Notes under the pieces: generated by a model | What the model saw: only the letters and a program-made list of their open reading frames with translations | What the model was told of the DNA's origin: nothing | Databases searched by the model: none | Assembly: GCA_030746455.1 (NCBI GenBank) | Contig: JASLMQ010000102.1 | Coordinates: forward strand, 1-6,699 | Direction: 5' to 3' | DNA: 6,699 bases | From: Candidatus Latescibacterota bacterium | GTDB lineage: Bacteria; Latescibacterota; UBA2968; GCA-2709665 | Made by a program: the position numbers and the translations under genes | In this document: positions 1 to 6,174 of the stretch, piece after piece | Position numbering within the stretch: the stretch's first letter is position 1 | Layout: each line of letters opens with the position of its first letter

Positions 1-541
1 CCGCGCCCTTCATCCGCTCGACGGCACACACCTCGGGGAAGGTGATATCGGTGCTCAGGCTGAACCCCAGGATGCCGAAATCGGTTTCGAAGACGGGCAG
101 GTCGTCGCCCAACGCGGTCTTGTCGTCCGGCAGGTTGTGGGTCTTCCGATAGGTCCCGACGATCTCGCCGCCTCGTCCCAGCAATACCGAGGTGCAGTAG
201 GTCCTCTCGTCGGCGCCGGCTTCCTCCATCGCAACCGCCAGGTAGGTGTTGTGCTCGGCAGCCAGCTCGGCAAAGGGCTTCAGGTCCTCCGCCTCGTGAC
301 CTTCCCGGAAGGACAGGAAGGGTGTCAGCGGTACGACGAGCAGGTCGGGATCGTCACGCTGGGCCGCGGCACGTATCCTCTCGAGCACCGCTTCCCGGGT
401 CTTGACTTCCTCCGTATCAAGGAGACAGAGGGATGAAAGCGTCACCACACGCCCCCCTGGCTCCCCGGCGTCTGCCACGGACGACCCCCACAGCCCGATC
501 ACCATCAACACGATTCCGACCAGCATCAGTGTGCTCATCAT
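1..541 (-). CDS. Secreted nitrilase-superfamily (carbon-nitrogen hydrolase-like) protein, 3' partial, catalytic residues replaced
   Basis: This reading frame begins at ATG 541 (a second ATG follows at 538) and stays open to the window edge, giving the first 180 residues. Residues 1-25 look like a Sec signal peptide: a hydrophobic run LMLVGIVLMVIGLW, then an AxA-type cleavage site (VADA before GE). A nitrilase-fold first strand follows (RVVTLSSLCL, 31-40), then the strand DLLVVP (66-71), the lysine motif YRKTHNLP (Lys133), and GFSLSTDITFPEV (159-171). In active family members the second strand ends in PE, with a catalytic Glu, and the last motif reads IC.D..FPE, with a nucleophilic Cys. Here these are Pro-Leu (Leu72) and Ser163, so only Lys133 of the triad is kept. 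A poor AGGGG ribosome site lies 6 nt before ATG 541. The likely role is a non-hydrolytic or altered exported relative of amidases. The family call is good; activity is doubtful and the C-terminus is unseen. Confidence 0.8.
   Translation of the reverse strand, partial: MMSTLMLVGIVLMVIGLWGSSVADAGEPGGRVVTLSSLCLLDTEEVKTREAVLERIRAAAQRDDPDLLVVPLTPFLSFREGHEAEDLKPFAELAAEHNTYLAVAMEEAGADERTYCTSVLLGRGGEIVGTYRKTHNLPDDKTALGDDLPVFETDFGILGFSLSTDITFPEVCAVERMKGA
467..541 (-). other. Signal peptide of the nitrilase-like protein
   Basis: Codons 1-25 encode a short polar start (MMST), a hydrophobic core of about 14 residues and a small-residue cleavage region ending Ala-Asp-Ala before Gly. The n-region has no Lys or Arg, which is atypical, so the export call rests on the hydrophobic core and the AxA site. 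Confidence 0.6.
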
Positions 542-640
542 CTGTATCCCCTGGTGAGGTTCCGCTTCTGCTTCCCTACTGGTGCACAGCCCTAGCCTGG
601 GAGCTGTTCGGGCCCGCAATGCCCCGGCTCTGGCGCCTCG

Positions 641-670
641 CCATCCGTGTCCATCCTTGCTCATCTGTGG
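641..670 (-). repeat. Intergenic 10-nt-period repeat, three units
   Basis: Read on the minus strand there are three successive 10-mers, CCACAGATGA, GCAAGGATGG and ACACGGATGG, sharing the core .CA.GGATG. with small changes. The block begins 12 nt after the stop codon of the arginase-like gene and is led by AACCAC. From memory, degenerate repeats of this wording (accacagatgaacacggatg) are scattered in intergenic DNA of many environmental bacteria. Their function is not known to me. The rest of this 141-bp gap shows no gene and no clear terminator. Confidence 0.6.
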
Positions 671-682
671 TTCCGCCGTTTT

Positions 683-1666
683 CTAGGTGCGATCGAACTG
701 CCCCGACCGCACCATCGCGTTGATCAGGTTGAGGACCAGCCTGCCGGCCGTGTGGCCACCCAGTCCGTTGAGGTCGTGTTCCGGCACGAACTCCACCAGG
801 TCCATCCCCACGACAGTCCCCTTGGTGGCCAGTCCTCTGAGCAGTCCGACGGCCTCCGCAAAGCTCAGCCCTCCAGGCTCGGGATGGCTCACCGCGGGGC
901 AGATGGCGGGATCCAGACCGTCGAAGTCCAGGGTGATAAAGTACGACGCCCCCTCCGGCATCCGGTCCAGCACGGTCTCCACACCCTCTTCGTGGACTTG
1001 CCGCTCGGCGATCAGGAGATTCCCCGCTGCCTGCGCGGCCTCCACGTCCGCGACACGACCGCTTCCCGTTCCGTGGAGCCCGATCTGAACGATCCGTTCG
1101 ACCCACGGCATCTCCGACAGCCGCCGCATCGGGCTGCTGTAGCCCTCTCGGACGCCGTCCACCTCGTCGGTGAAGTCCAGATGCTGGTCGATCTGCACCA
1201 CCACGATCGGCCCGCGCTCCTCGTAGGCACGGACCACGGGGATGGGAACCGCGTCATCACCCCCGAACACGATGGGCACCGCACCACGCGCCAGGATGGC
1301 AGCCACGGCCCGGGTCGCCCGCTCGACGTTGCCGCGTAAGTCCGCGGGGTCGCCCGGCACGTCGCCGCAGTCCACGACCCGGATGTCCTGACCGTCGAGC
1401 AGGGGGCCGCCGAAGTCGAAGCTGTGGTAGGGTCCCAATGCGCGTCTGAAACGGAGCGACTTCTCACGCAGGTACCGCGGCGCGTCGAAGGTCCAGGACT
1501 GCCCCATTTCGTACGGCATCCCGTAGGGGACGCCCAGGATGGCCACGTCGGCATCGAGCGACTCGAGGTCGGTCGCCACCGGGGCGTCGATGAAGCTGAT
1601 GAAACCCCCGGAGGCGGGCTTGCCCAATGCGCGATAGTCTGGCAGATGTGTCAGCGGAAGGTCCAT
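683..1666 (-). CDS. Arginase/agmatinase-fold (ureohydrolase) family protein, variant metal site
   Basis: The 327-residue product has the length and motif order of agmatinase-type ureohydrolases, cytosolic binuclear-metal enzymes that cut a guanidino group to urea and an amine. Visible motifs are VFGGDDAV (133-140), DQHLDF (160-165), YSSPMRR (176-182), TLDFDGLDP (245-253) and GMDLVEFVP (287-295). The ligands Asp160, His162, Asp164, Asp247 and Asp249 are kept. The His of the usual GGDHS is Asp138, and the His of the usual SHG loop is replaced in YSSP. As I recall, a known agmatinase-like subfamily carries exactly GGDDS plus YSSPMRR, so the change is probably lineage-wide rather than decay; its substrate is not known to me. 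The ATG start has AGGGA 8 nt upstream. The gene starts 15 nt after the propeller gene, so the two are probably co-transcribed. Calling it agmatinase (speB) would overreach. Confidence 0.88.
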   Translation of the reverse strand: MDLPLTHLPDYRALGKPASGGFISFIDAPVATDLESLDADVAILGVPYGMPYEMGQSWTFDAPRYLREKSLRFRRALGPYHSFDFGGPLLDGQDIRVVDCGDVPGDPADLRGNVERATRAVAAILARGAVPIVFGGDDAVPIPVVRAYEERGPIVVVQIDQHLDFTDEVDGVREGYSSPMRRLSEMPWVERIVQIGLHGTGSGRVADVEAAQAAGNLLIAERQVHEEGVETVLDRMPEGASYFITLDFDGLDPAICPAVSHPEPGGLSFAEAVGLLRGLATKGTVVGMDLVEFVPEHDLNGLGGHTAGRLVLNLINAMVRSGQFDRT

Positions 1667-1681
1667 CTCGCAAGTCCCTGT

Positions 1682-3697
1682 CTAGAAGATGGCTGCTGCA
1701 CGGAGCCGGTGACCGGTGGCGAAGGTGATCTCCCGTCCCAGAATCGGTCCCGCGATGTCGAACGCCCCCTCCTCGCGGTACACGACGTGCACGGCCATCG
1801 CGTCGGGGTCGAGCCGGTAGATGCACGAGGAGGTGAACCCGTAGATCATCCCGTCGGGTCCGTTCTGCAGGCCCAGGTCCCGCGCTCGGCCCTCGGGAAC
1901 CTCGACCCGCCGCCCGAAGGTTCGCCCCACGGGATCGAACTCGAACAGCTCATCGGGCCCGTAGCCTCGCACCGTCCCATAGAGCTTGCCGTTCTCTGCG
2001 GCGACCAGGGCGTTGAAGACCGCCACGCGTCGGTCCGGGGTACCCTCCCAGACCTTCTTGTCCGTGCGGTAGTCCCACAGGAACAGGTGTGCCCCTTCGA
2101 CCTTCGGCGTGGTTCCGCTGCCGCCGTAGACGCTCGTCCCAACGGCGATCACGCCCTGCGGTTTCAGAAGGGCCAGGGTGTAGCAGCTTCCCTCTCCCGC
2201 GATCTCGTAGAAGGCGCGCTTGTAGCCCGTGGACGGATCGATATTGGACAGGGGTCCTCCCCACCTGCCGTAGTCGGGAAGCGACGCCAGCCAGATGCGT
2301 CCGAAGGGACCGGCCAGAGTGGAGCGGGGTCGGTAGGAGATGTCGTCGATCCGACCCAGATCGCGCGGGTTGTCGCCGGGGTCCGTGCCGAAGTGGTAGC
2401 GCTGCGCCGGGTCGTAGACCGATACTCGAGACGCCGGATAGGCCGATATGTAGAGCTTCCCGTCCATATTGGCCATCGAGTAGGCCTCGCCCCCCGAGGT
2501 CGAGCACTTCCCCAGGTCCGCCAGGCTGCCGTCACCGGCGTCGTAGCGGAACAGGTGGAGCGGAAGCACGCTGGAGCCATAGATGCACGAATCGGGGCCC
2601 AGGTGGAGGTAGAAGATATCGCTGCCGCTGGCCTCGTACCCCAGCTCGAACGTCCGGGAGGTGCCGTTCGGCTTGCGAACCGTCAGCTTGCGGTTGATCT
2701 GCTCGGAGGCGTCGGAGAATGCGAAGGTGCTCCCATCGGGGAGCTTGGGGGCGGGCATCGTGGCGGGAACCTTGTCCACCGGGAGCGCGCGGGTCCCCTG
2801 GAGGAGGTAGTTGCCCAGGCTGGATACGATGTAGAGTTTCCTGTCGGTTCCCCGTTTCAACGTGAGCGTATCTTCACCTTTGACCGCCACGGGGCCCACC
2901 GACTGCTTCTGTCCGGTCGCGGGATCGAACACCACCACATGCGGCCGTGTCATCCGGATGAGGCAGGCAATCGTGCCATCCGTGTTCACGTACGGATAGT
3001 TGTACATGTCCACCGGATCCATCCGGCCGTATCGGGTGAAGGAGCCGGTGGCGGGGTCGTAGCAGGCGAGGTTGGCCGTGGGATAGCTGCCGATCCAGAT
3101 CCTGCCCTGGAGGTCCTCGTCCAGACGGCAGGGAAAGGTCGCGGCGCCCCGGTGGATGGCGCCCAGGTCCTCGAGCGCCTCGTCCCTGGGATCGAACCGA
3201 AGGAGGTGGCCGGCATAGGCCGACCCTACGTACAGCACCCCCCGCCGTGTCATCAGGGGGGCCGTGGGGTAGTTCGACTTGGGGACGTCGGATACGAACT
3301 GGCGGAAGCCACCTGTCTCCGGATCGATCTGCAGCACGAACAGGTTGTCCGCCTGCTGACCCATCGTCGCGTACAGCCGGGGAGCCCCCCTCCCGTCACT
3401 CCCGGCGTGCAGCCGGACCCAGTTGACCGACCGCACCGGAGTGCCCAGGTCGCGAACCACCACGGTGCCGCCCGGCCCGAAGGCCCGGGCGAACTCGACG
3501 AAATCCCCGAAGCCGACGGTTCCGTCGCCGTCCAGGTCGTACCGCGCCTGCTGGGATCCGAACGCCCAGGCGAACAGCACGAAGTCGCCGAAGCCCACGC
3601 TCCCGTCCCCATCGAAGTCGACATCCGCAGCCATAGCGGCACAAACGCAGGTGATTAACGCCGCCGCGAAGATCGATCTGACAATGGACTTGCTCAC
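1682..3697 (-). CDS. Secreted beta-propeller protein with N-terminal dockerin-like EF-hand pair
   Basis: The 671-residue product starts at GTG 3697; no in-frame ATG lies near upstream, and a weak CGGGA site sits 9 nt away. Residues 1-23 form a Sec signal peptide with a basic start, hydrophobic core and AMA cleavage site. Two dockerin-like calcium loops follow at 27-38 (DFDGDGSVGFGD) and 54-65 (DLDGDGTVGFGD), each followed by an FV.FA.AFG helix. The remainder, about residues 80-671, is a run of beta-propeller blades marked by recurring LYxG/IWIG strands and hydrophobic-x-x-[FY]DP turns: IDPETG 124, FDPRD 168, YDPATG 213, FDPATG 257, YDAGDG 385, YDP 428, IDPSTG 486, FDPVG 587 and LDP 629. It resembles SMP-30/NHL/PQQ-type propellers but has no catalytic motif I can name. 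It probably acts outside the cytoplasm in binding or sensing. Propeller confidence is good; the ligand is unknown. Confidence 0.87.
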   Translation of the reverse strand: MSKSIVRSIFAAALITCVCAAMAADVDFDGDGSVGFGDFVLFAWAFGSQQARYDLDGDGTVGFGDFVEFARAFGPGGTVVVRDLGTPVRSVNWVRLHAGSDGRGAPRLYATMGQQADNLFVLQIDPETGGFRQFVSDVPKSNYPTAPLMTRRGVLYVGSAYAGHLLRFDPRDEALEDLGAIHRGAATFPCRLDEDLQGRIWIGSYPTANLACYDPATGSFTRYGRMDPVDMYNYPYVNTDGTIACLIRMTRPHVVVFDPATGQKQSVGPVAVKGEDTLTLKRGTDRKLYIVSSLGNYLLQGTRALPVDKVPATMPAPKLPDGSTFAFSDASEQINRKLTVRKPNGTSRTFELGYEASGSDIFYLHLGPDSCIYGSSVLPLHLFRYDAGDGSLADLGKCSTSGGEAYSMANMDGKLYISAYPASRVSVYDPAQRYHFGTDPGDNPRDLGRIDDISYRPRSTLAGPFGRIWLASLPDYGRWGGPLSNIDPSTGYKRAFYEIAGEGSCYTLALLKPQGVIAVGTSVYGGSGTTPKVEGAHLFLWDYRTDKKVWEGTPDRRVAVFNALVAAENGKLYGTVRGYGPDELFEFDPVGRTFGRRVEVPEGRARDLGLQNGPDGMIYGFTSSCIYRLDPDAMAVHVVYREEGAFDIAGPILGREITFATGHRLRAAAIF
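3476..3619 (-). repeat. Tandem dockerin-like EF-hand repeats within the propeller gene
   Basis: Two copies spaced 27 codons (81 bp) apart cover residues 27-47 and 54-74. Each has a 12-residue calcium loop with acidic or polar ligands at positions 1, 3, 5, 7 and 12 (D27, D29, D31, S33, D38; D54, D56, D58, T60, D65), followed by a helix ending AFG. The two copies are nearly identical in protein sequence, which points to an internal duplication. In cellulosomal proteins a dockerin docks to a cohesin; dockerin-like pairs also occur in bacteria without cellulosomes. Here the pair is N-terminal, directly after the signal peptide. Confidence 0.8.
3629..3697 (-). other. Signal peptide of the propeller protein
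   Basis: Codons 1-23 give a basic N-region (MSKSIVR), a hydrophobic core (IFAAALITCVCAA) and the cleavage site Ala-Met-Ala before Ala-Asp. Cys17 and Cys19 lie inside the core and do not form a lipobox at the right position, so signal peptidase I cleavage is more likely than lipidation. Confidence 0.75.
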
Positions 3698-3848
3698 GGC
3701 AAGGTATCCCGTGATGACATGGTCTCGTTGGGGCGAAGGCCGCGAAGCGCCTGGGAGTCTCGGTTCTACACAGCGTCCAGGCCTGGGTCCGTCACCCCAT
3801 CCTTTGTCAACCGACGCCTGGGCCCCCCTCCACCCAGATAGGCCTCCC

Positions 3849-3875
3849 TTTTGTGTCTTTCGTGCCTTTCGTGGT
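3849..3875 (-). repeat. Intergenic 9-nt-period repeat, three units
   Basis: On the minus strand three 9-mers follow each other: ACCACGAAA, GGCACGAAA and GACACAAAA. The block starts 21 nt after the sulfatase stop and is led by AACCAC, as is the 10-nt repeat at 641-670. From memory, arrays of the form accacgaaagacacgaaag are dispersed between genes in many environmental genomes and are often mis-translated as NHERHE-like peptides. The rest of the 199-bp gap (3698-3896) shows no gene and no hairpin followed by a T-run. Confidence 0.6.
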
Positions 3876-3896
3876 TAAGGTTCTGATGCTTCGAGG

Positions 3897-4802
3897 TCAG
3901 TCCTCCGGGAAGAGATTGCATCCCTCCGGTGCCTGCCAGAAGTCGGACAGGTCGTGCTCCACGGTCGACGCCCAGGCGCGCAGCGCCTCCCGGTCGTCGG
4001 CCCTGGAGGCGACGTGGTCGGCGATGGCGCCCCCGTCCCATTCCTCGCGCGCACGCGCCAGCAGTCGAGCCTGCACGTCGGCGCATGCCGGGTCGCCTGC
4101 CCGGTCGTGGAACTCCTCCGGGTCCTCCTCGATGTTGAAAAGCTGCGGCGCATCGTAGCCATGGTAGTGATTCAGCTTCCACGGGCCCTCGCGCACCATC
4201 CGCGCGGGCGGCTCCCCCCGGCCGCTGTAGTTCTCCGACAGCGCGTCATCGGGCCAGTCCCGCGGCGCATCCCCGGAACCCGTCAGGAACGCCCCGAGGC
4301 TTCGACCCCGCGTTCCGAGAAGGGGGGCCGCGCCCGCCAGGTCGAGCAGCGTGGAGCCTACATCCAGTAGACTCGTAACCTGAGGCACTCGCCTGCCTTC
4401 GGCCAGGTGGCCCGGCCAGGACCAGATCATCGGCACGCCCGCCGATCCCTCGTAGAAGCTGCTCTTCCACCACATCCCGTGCTCTCCGGCCATCTCGCCG
4501 TGGTCCGATACATAGGCCACTGCGGTGTCCTCGCCATAGGATGTGGAGGCCAGGACACCCAGCAGCCTCCCGATCTCTTCATCCATGTAGGTAACAAGCC
4601 CGTAGTACGCCGCGCGGGCCTTACGCACCTGCTCCTCGGTGAGGCCGTTCACGCGCCTGATCTCGCGCCAGAGCTGCACCGCCGGGTGCAGTCGGTCGAG
4701 ATAGCCCAAAGGAACCTGCGGGATCTCTACCCGATCGTAGTACTCGTCGTAGAGGTCCTTGGGACACACGAACGGGCAGTGGGGCAGAACGTAGCCCACC
4801 AC
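3897..4802 (-). CDS. Sulfatase C-terminal fragment, metal-site half
   Basis: The frame opens formally at GTG 4802, but sulfatase-like coding continues upstream to about 4844 (EERDRSGGDRPFCL), so the GTG is an internal codon and not a genuine start. Numbered from the GTG, it carries LPHCPF (6-11), SDHGEM with metal ligands Asp100 and His101, HGMWWKSSFYEGS with Lys113, a TSLLDVGSTLLDLAG helix, and the C-terminal KLNHYHGYDAPQLFNIEEDP segment typical of choline-sulfatase-like proteins. It cannot act alone because the formylglycine site is in the other fragment. Confidence 0.78.
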   Translation of the reverse strand: MVGYVLPHCPFVCPKDLYDEYYDRVEIPQVPLGYLDRLHPAVQLWREIRRVNGLTEEQVRKARAAYYGLVTYMDEEIGRLLGVLASTSYGEDTAVAYVSDHGEMAGEHGMWWKSSFYEGSAGVPMIWSWPGHLAEGRRVPQVTSLLDVGSTLLDLAGAAPLLGTRGRSLGAFLTGSGDAPRDWPDDALSENYSGRGEPPARMVREGPWKLNHYHGYDAPQLFNIEEDPEEFHDRAGDPACADVQARLLARAREEWDGGAIADHVASRADDREALRAWASTVEHDLSDFWQAPEGCNLFPED

Positions 4803-5361
4803 CAGGCAGAACGGTCTGTCGCCGCCCGATCGGTCCCGCTCCTCGGAACTGGCAGCACGCGTCGGTGACGGCCACGTCGTAGCCCTGGTAGGCTGTCCGG
4901 CCCGGCCCCGCGACCTCGACCACCTCGCGCATCTGACCGGTCGTCCCCCTCAGTCTCTCGCCCAGCCCGGGACGGGGTCCGCCCGGGCGAGGGCACAGTA
5001 CGTCACCAATGATCCGATGCTCGAAACCGTGCCGCTGGTCGGGACCCACGAAGTGCATGCGCCCCCCCAGAACGGCCTCGTAGCCCGCGATCCCGAGCCC
5101 GTTGGCGAACGTGGGGATATCGGACGCCAGCGAGCATCCGTTGGTCCACACGTCGATGTCCGAGCAATGCCGTCCCGTGAGGAAGGTCATTCGGGAAGGG
5201 ACGCACAGCGGCGACGCGCAGTAGGTGTTCTCGAACAGCGTTCCCCGGTCCGCCAGGGCATCGAGGTGGGGCGTGCGGACGATGCCGTCGCCGGCGCACC
5301 CGATGTTGCGTCGGTTGTGCTGGTCCGACATGATCACGATGAAGTTCGGCCGGTCGGCCAA
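4621..5361 (-). CDS. Sulfatase N-terminal fragment, formylglycine half
   Basis: The start is TTG 5361, chosen because AAGGGAG lies 7 nt upstream and because the first sulfatase strand (NFIVIMSDQH, 6-15) begins at once after it; the next ATG, at codon 11, would cut that strand. Residues 1-172 are true sulfatase: Asp13 of the metal site, RTPHLDALADRG (29-40), the modification motif C53-V-P-S-R57 followed by M.FLTGR (58-64), and MHFVGPDQRHGFEHR. After about residue 172 (near 4846) the frame loses similarity and becomes Gly/Arg/Pro-rich, ending at 4621. As read, the product would contain the modifiable Cys but no SDHG metal motif and should be inactive. Confidence 0.8.
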   Translation of the reverse strand: MADRPNFIVIMSDQHNRRNIGCAGDGIVRTPHLDALADRGTLFENTYCASPLCVPSRMTFLTGRHCSDIDVWTNGCSLASDIPTFANGLGIAGYEAVLGGRMHFVGPDQRHGFEHRIIGDVLCPRPGGPRPGLGERLRGTTGQMREVVEVAGPGRTAYQGYDVAVTDACCQFRGAGPIGRRQTVLPGGGLRSAPLPVRVSQGPLRRVLRSGRDPAGSFGLSRPTAPGGAALARDQARERPHRGAGA

Positions 5362-5368
5362 CGGTCGT

Positions 5369-5375
5369 CTCCCTT
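5369..5375 (-). promoter_or_regulatory. Ribosome binding site deciding the TTG start of the sulfatase
   Basis: AAGGGAG on the minus strand stands 7 nt before TTG 5361. No in-frame ATG lies close by upstream, and the first internal ATG falls inside the conserved first beta strand, so this site supports the TTG. Confidence 0.6.
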
Positions 5376-5403
5376 CTGAATCTCCGTGCTGGCTCTCTGC
5401 TCG

Positions 5404-6174
5404 TCAGCTCCCCAGGATTCGGAGGATGTTGTCGGCGAAGATCTCCTGCTTCACCGTGTCGCTCGCCTCGAGCTCCAGCACGCGACCCGCGTTGATGTAG
5501 TAGCATCCGCCTGGGAGATCGCTGCCGAACACCACCCGCTCGGCTCCGAGCAGCTCGAGCCCCATCTCGTAGGCCCCCTTCTCGTTGATGCTGCCCGCAT
5601 AGTCCACCGCCACGTTGGGGCAGTCGGCCACCGCACGCAGGCCATGCTCGAACTGCGCGCCCATGTGGGCCATGATGAACTGACCTTCGGGATAGCGCCT
5701 GGCCAGGTCCGCGACCTCCATCGGTGGGGCCTCGGACGACGGAACGCCACCGTGGGGTCTGTAGTAGGAGTGATAGAGCACGGGCCACCCCACCTCGAGG
5801 GCCGCCTGTGTGACCTCGAGGGTCCGGGGATCGGTTCCTCGCTGGCTGATCCAGAACTTGAGCCCGCGGAATCCCTGCGCGCTGTATTTCGCGATCTCGC
5901 CCAGTGCGTTCTCGGTGTGGACGGCATTCACGTAGCAGAAGGGAATGATCCGCTCCCCCACCTCGTCCCTCAGCCGGGCGCTGGCCTCGTTGGCCTCGGT
6001 GACCTGCTCCGCTGTGGGGTCTCCACCGCCATTGAGGTTGCTCAGCATTACCATGGCCTCGAGGCCGAAGGCGTCCAGCCGGTCCACGAGAAAGGCCGTG
6101 TCGGTGAAGAGGCTCCAGTTGTGCACGTGGGCGTCGATCACGCGAAACCGTTCTAGTTCGTCCATTAGCCCCAT
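5404..6174 (-). CDS. Amidohydrolase family (Amidohydrolase_2, COG2159-like) metal-dependent hydrolase
   Basis: The 256-residue TIM-barrel protein carries the full set of metal ligands expected for the ACMSD-like branch of the amidohydrolase superfamily: the HxH pair in DAHVH (His16, His18), His135 in PVLYHS, His170 in FIMAHMG and Asp219 in VVFGSDLP. GFRGLKFW (101-108) is the usual strand between. Such enzymes are cytoplasmic hydrolases or decarboxylases of small acids, lactones or amides; the substrate is not evident here. At 256 residues it is a compact member. ATG 6174 is preferred over ATG 6165 because GGAGGT stands 6 nt before it; the result is a 10-nt overlap with the preceding gene, which implies translational coupling. 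ATG 6165 would form a TAATG junction instead. The sulfatase begins 42 nt downstream. Confidence 0.9.
   Translation of the reverse strand: MGLMDELERFRVIDAHVHNWSLFTDTAFLVDRLDAFGLEAMVMLSNLNGGGDPTAEQVTEANEASARLRDEVGERIIPFCYVNAVHTENALGEIAKYSAQGFRGLKFWISQRGTDPRTLEVTQAALEVGWPVLYHSYYRPHGGVPSSEAPPMEVADLARRYPEGQFIMAHMGAQFEHGLRAVADCPNVAVDYAGSINEKGAYEMGLELLGAERVVFGSDLPGGCYYINAGRVLELEASDTVKQEIFADNILRILGS

Larger units (their letters stand above)
3897..5361 (-). pseudogene. Choline-sulfatase-like sulfatase gene, interrupted by one frameshift
   Basis: The whole gene spans 1465 nt, which is 3 x 488 + 1, so one surplus base (or two missing) separates the two halves. Skipping the C at 4845 joins them as DACCQF-EERDRSGG and gives a continuous 487-residue protein. 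Together the halves hold every main element of a type I (formylglycine) sulfatase: the early SDQ metal motif, the CVPSR activation site, the MHFVGPDQ.HGF segment seen in choline-sulfatase-like proteins, LPHCPF, the SDHGE metal motif and the HGMWWK lysine. There is no signal peptide, so a cytoplasmic sulfate-ester hydrolase is expected, as for BetC-type enzymes. The substrate cannot be assigned. It lies 42 nt downstream of the intact amidohydrolase gene. Whether the break is real decay or an assembly error is undecided; both halves keep clean coding and conserved motifs, which suggests a recent event or an error. Confidence 0.85.

Noticed and set aside
450..457. A G-run in the nitrilase-like gene that might have been a frameshift between the signal peptide and the mature domain.
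   Set aside because: Counting the block gives six Cs on the plus strand, so the signal peptide and domain are in one continuous frame.
1..1666. Reading the arginase-like and nitrilase-like genes as a polyamine route (agmatinase plus N-carbamoylputrescine amidase).
   Set aside because: The nitrilase-like protein lacks the catalytic Cys and Glu and is exported, and the arginase-like protein has altered metal ligands, so the pairing by family name alone is not supported.
1424..3658. A 744-codon open frame on the plus strand, the longest in the window.
   Set aside because: It is antisense to the propeller gene and part of the arginase-like gene, has no signal or recognisable domain, and is rich in Arg, Gly, Pro and Val as expected for shadow frames in GC-rich DNA.
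3777..3786. Perfect palindrome CCAGGCCTGG in the gap before the propeller gene.
   Set aside because: Ten bases without a loop or T-run, in DNA of this GC content, is not a terminator and is too short to call an operator.
3805..3810. TTGACA on the minus strand upstream of the propeller gene, resembling a -35 box.
   Set aside because: At 17 nt spacing the next hexamer is CCCAGG-like, with no -10 resemblance; the only TAGAAC-like element is about 37 nt away, too far.
3766..4182. A minus-strand frame encoding an NHERHERHKRE-like peptide.
   Set aside because: The peptide comes from the 9-nt repeat, and the rest overlaps the sulfatase end in the wrong frame; this is a known kind of false ORF.
5386..6156. 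A 256-codon plus-strand frame opposite the intact amidohydrolase.
   Set aside because: It mirrors the coding frame almost exactly and has no domain; it is an antisense shadow.
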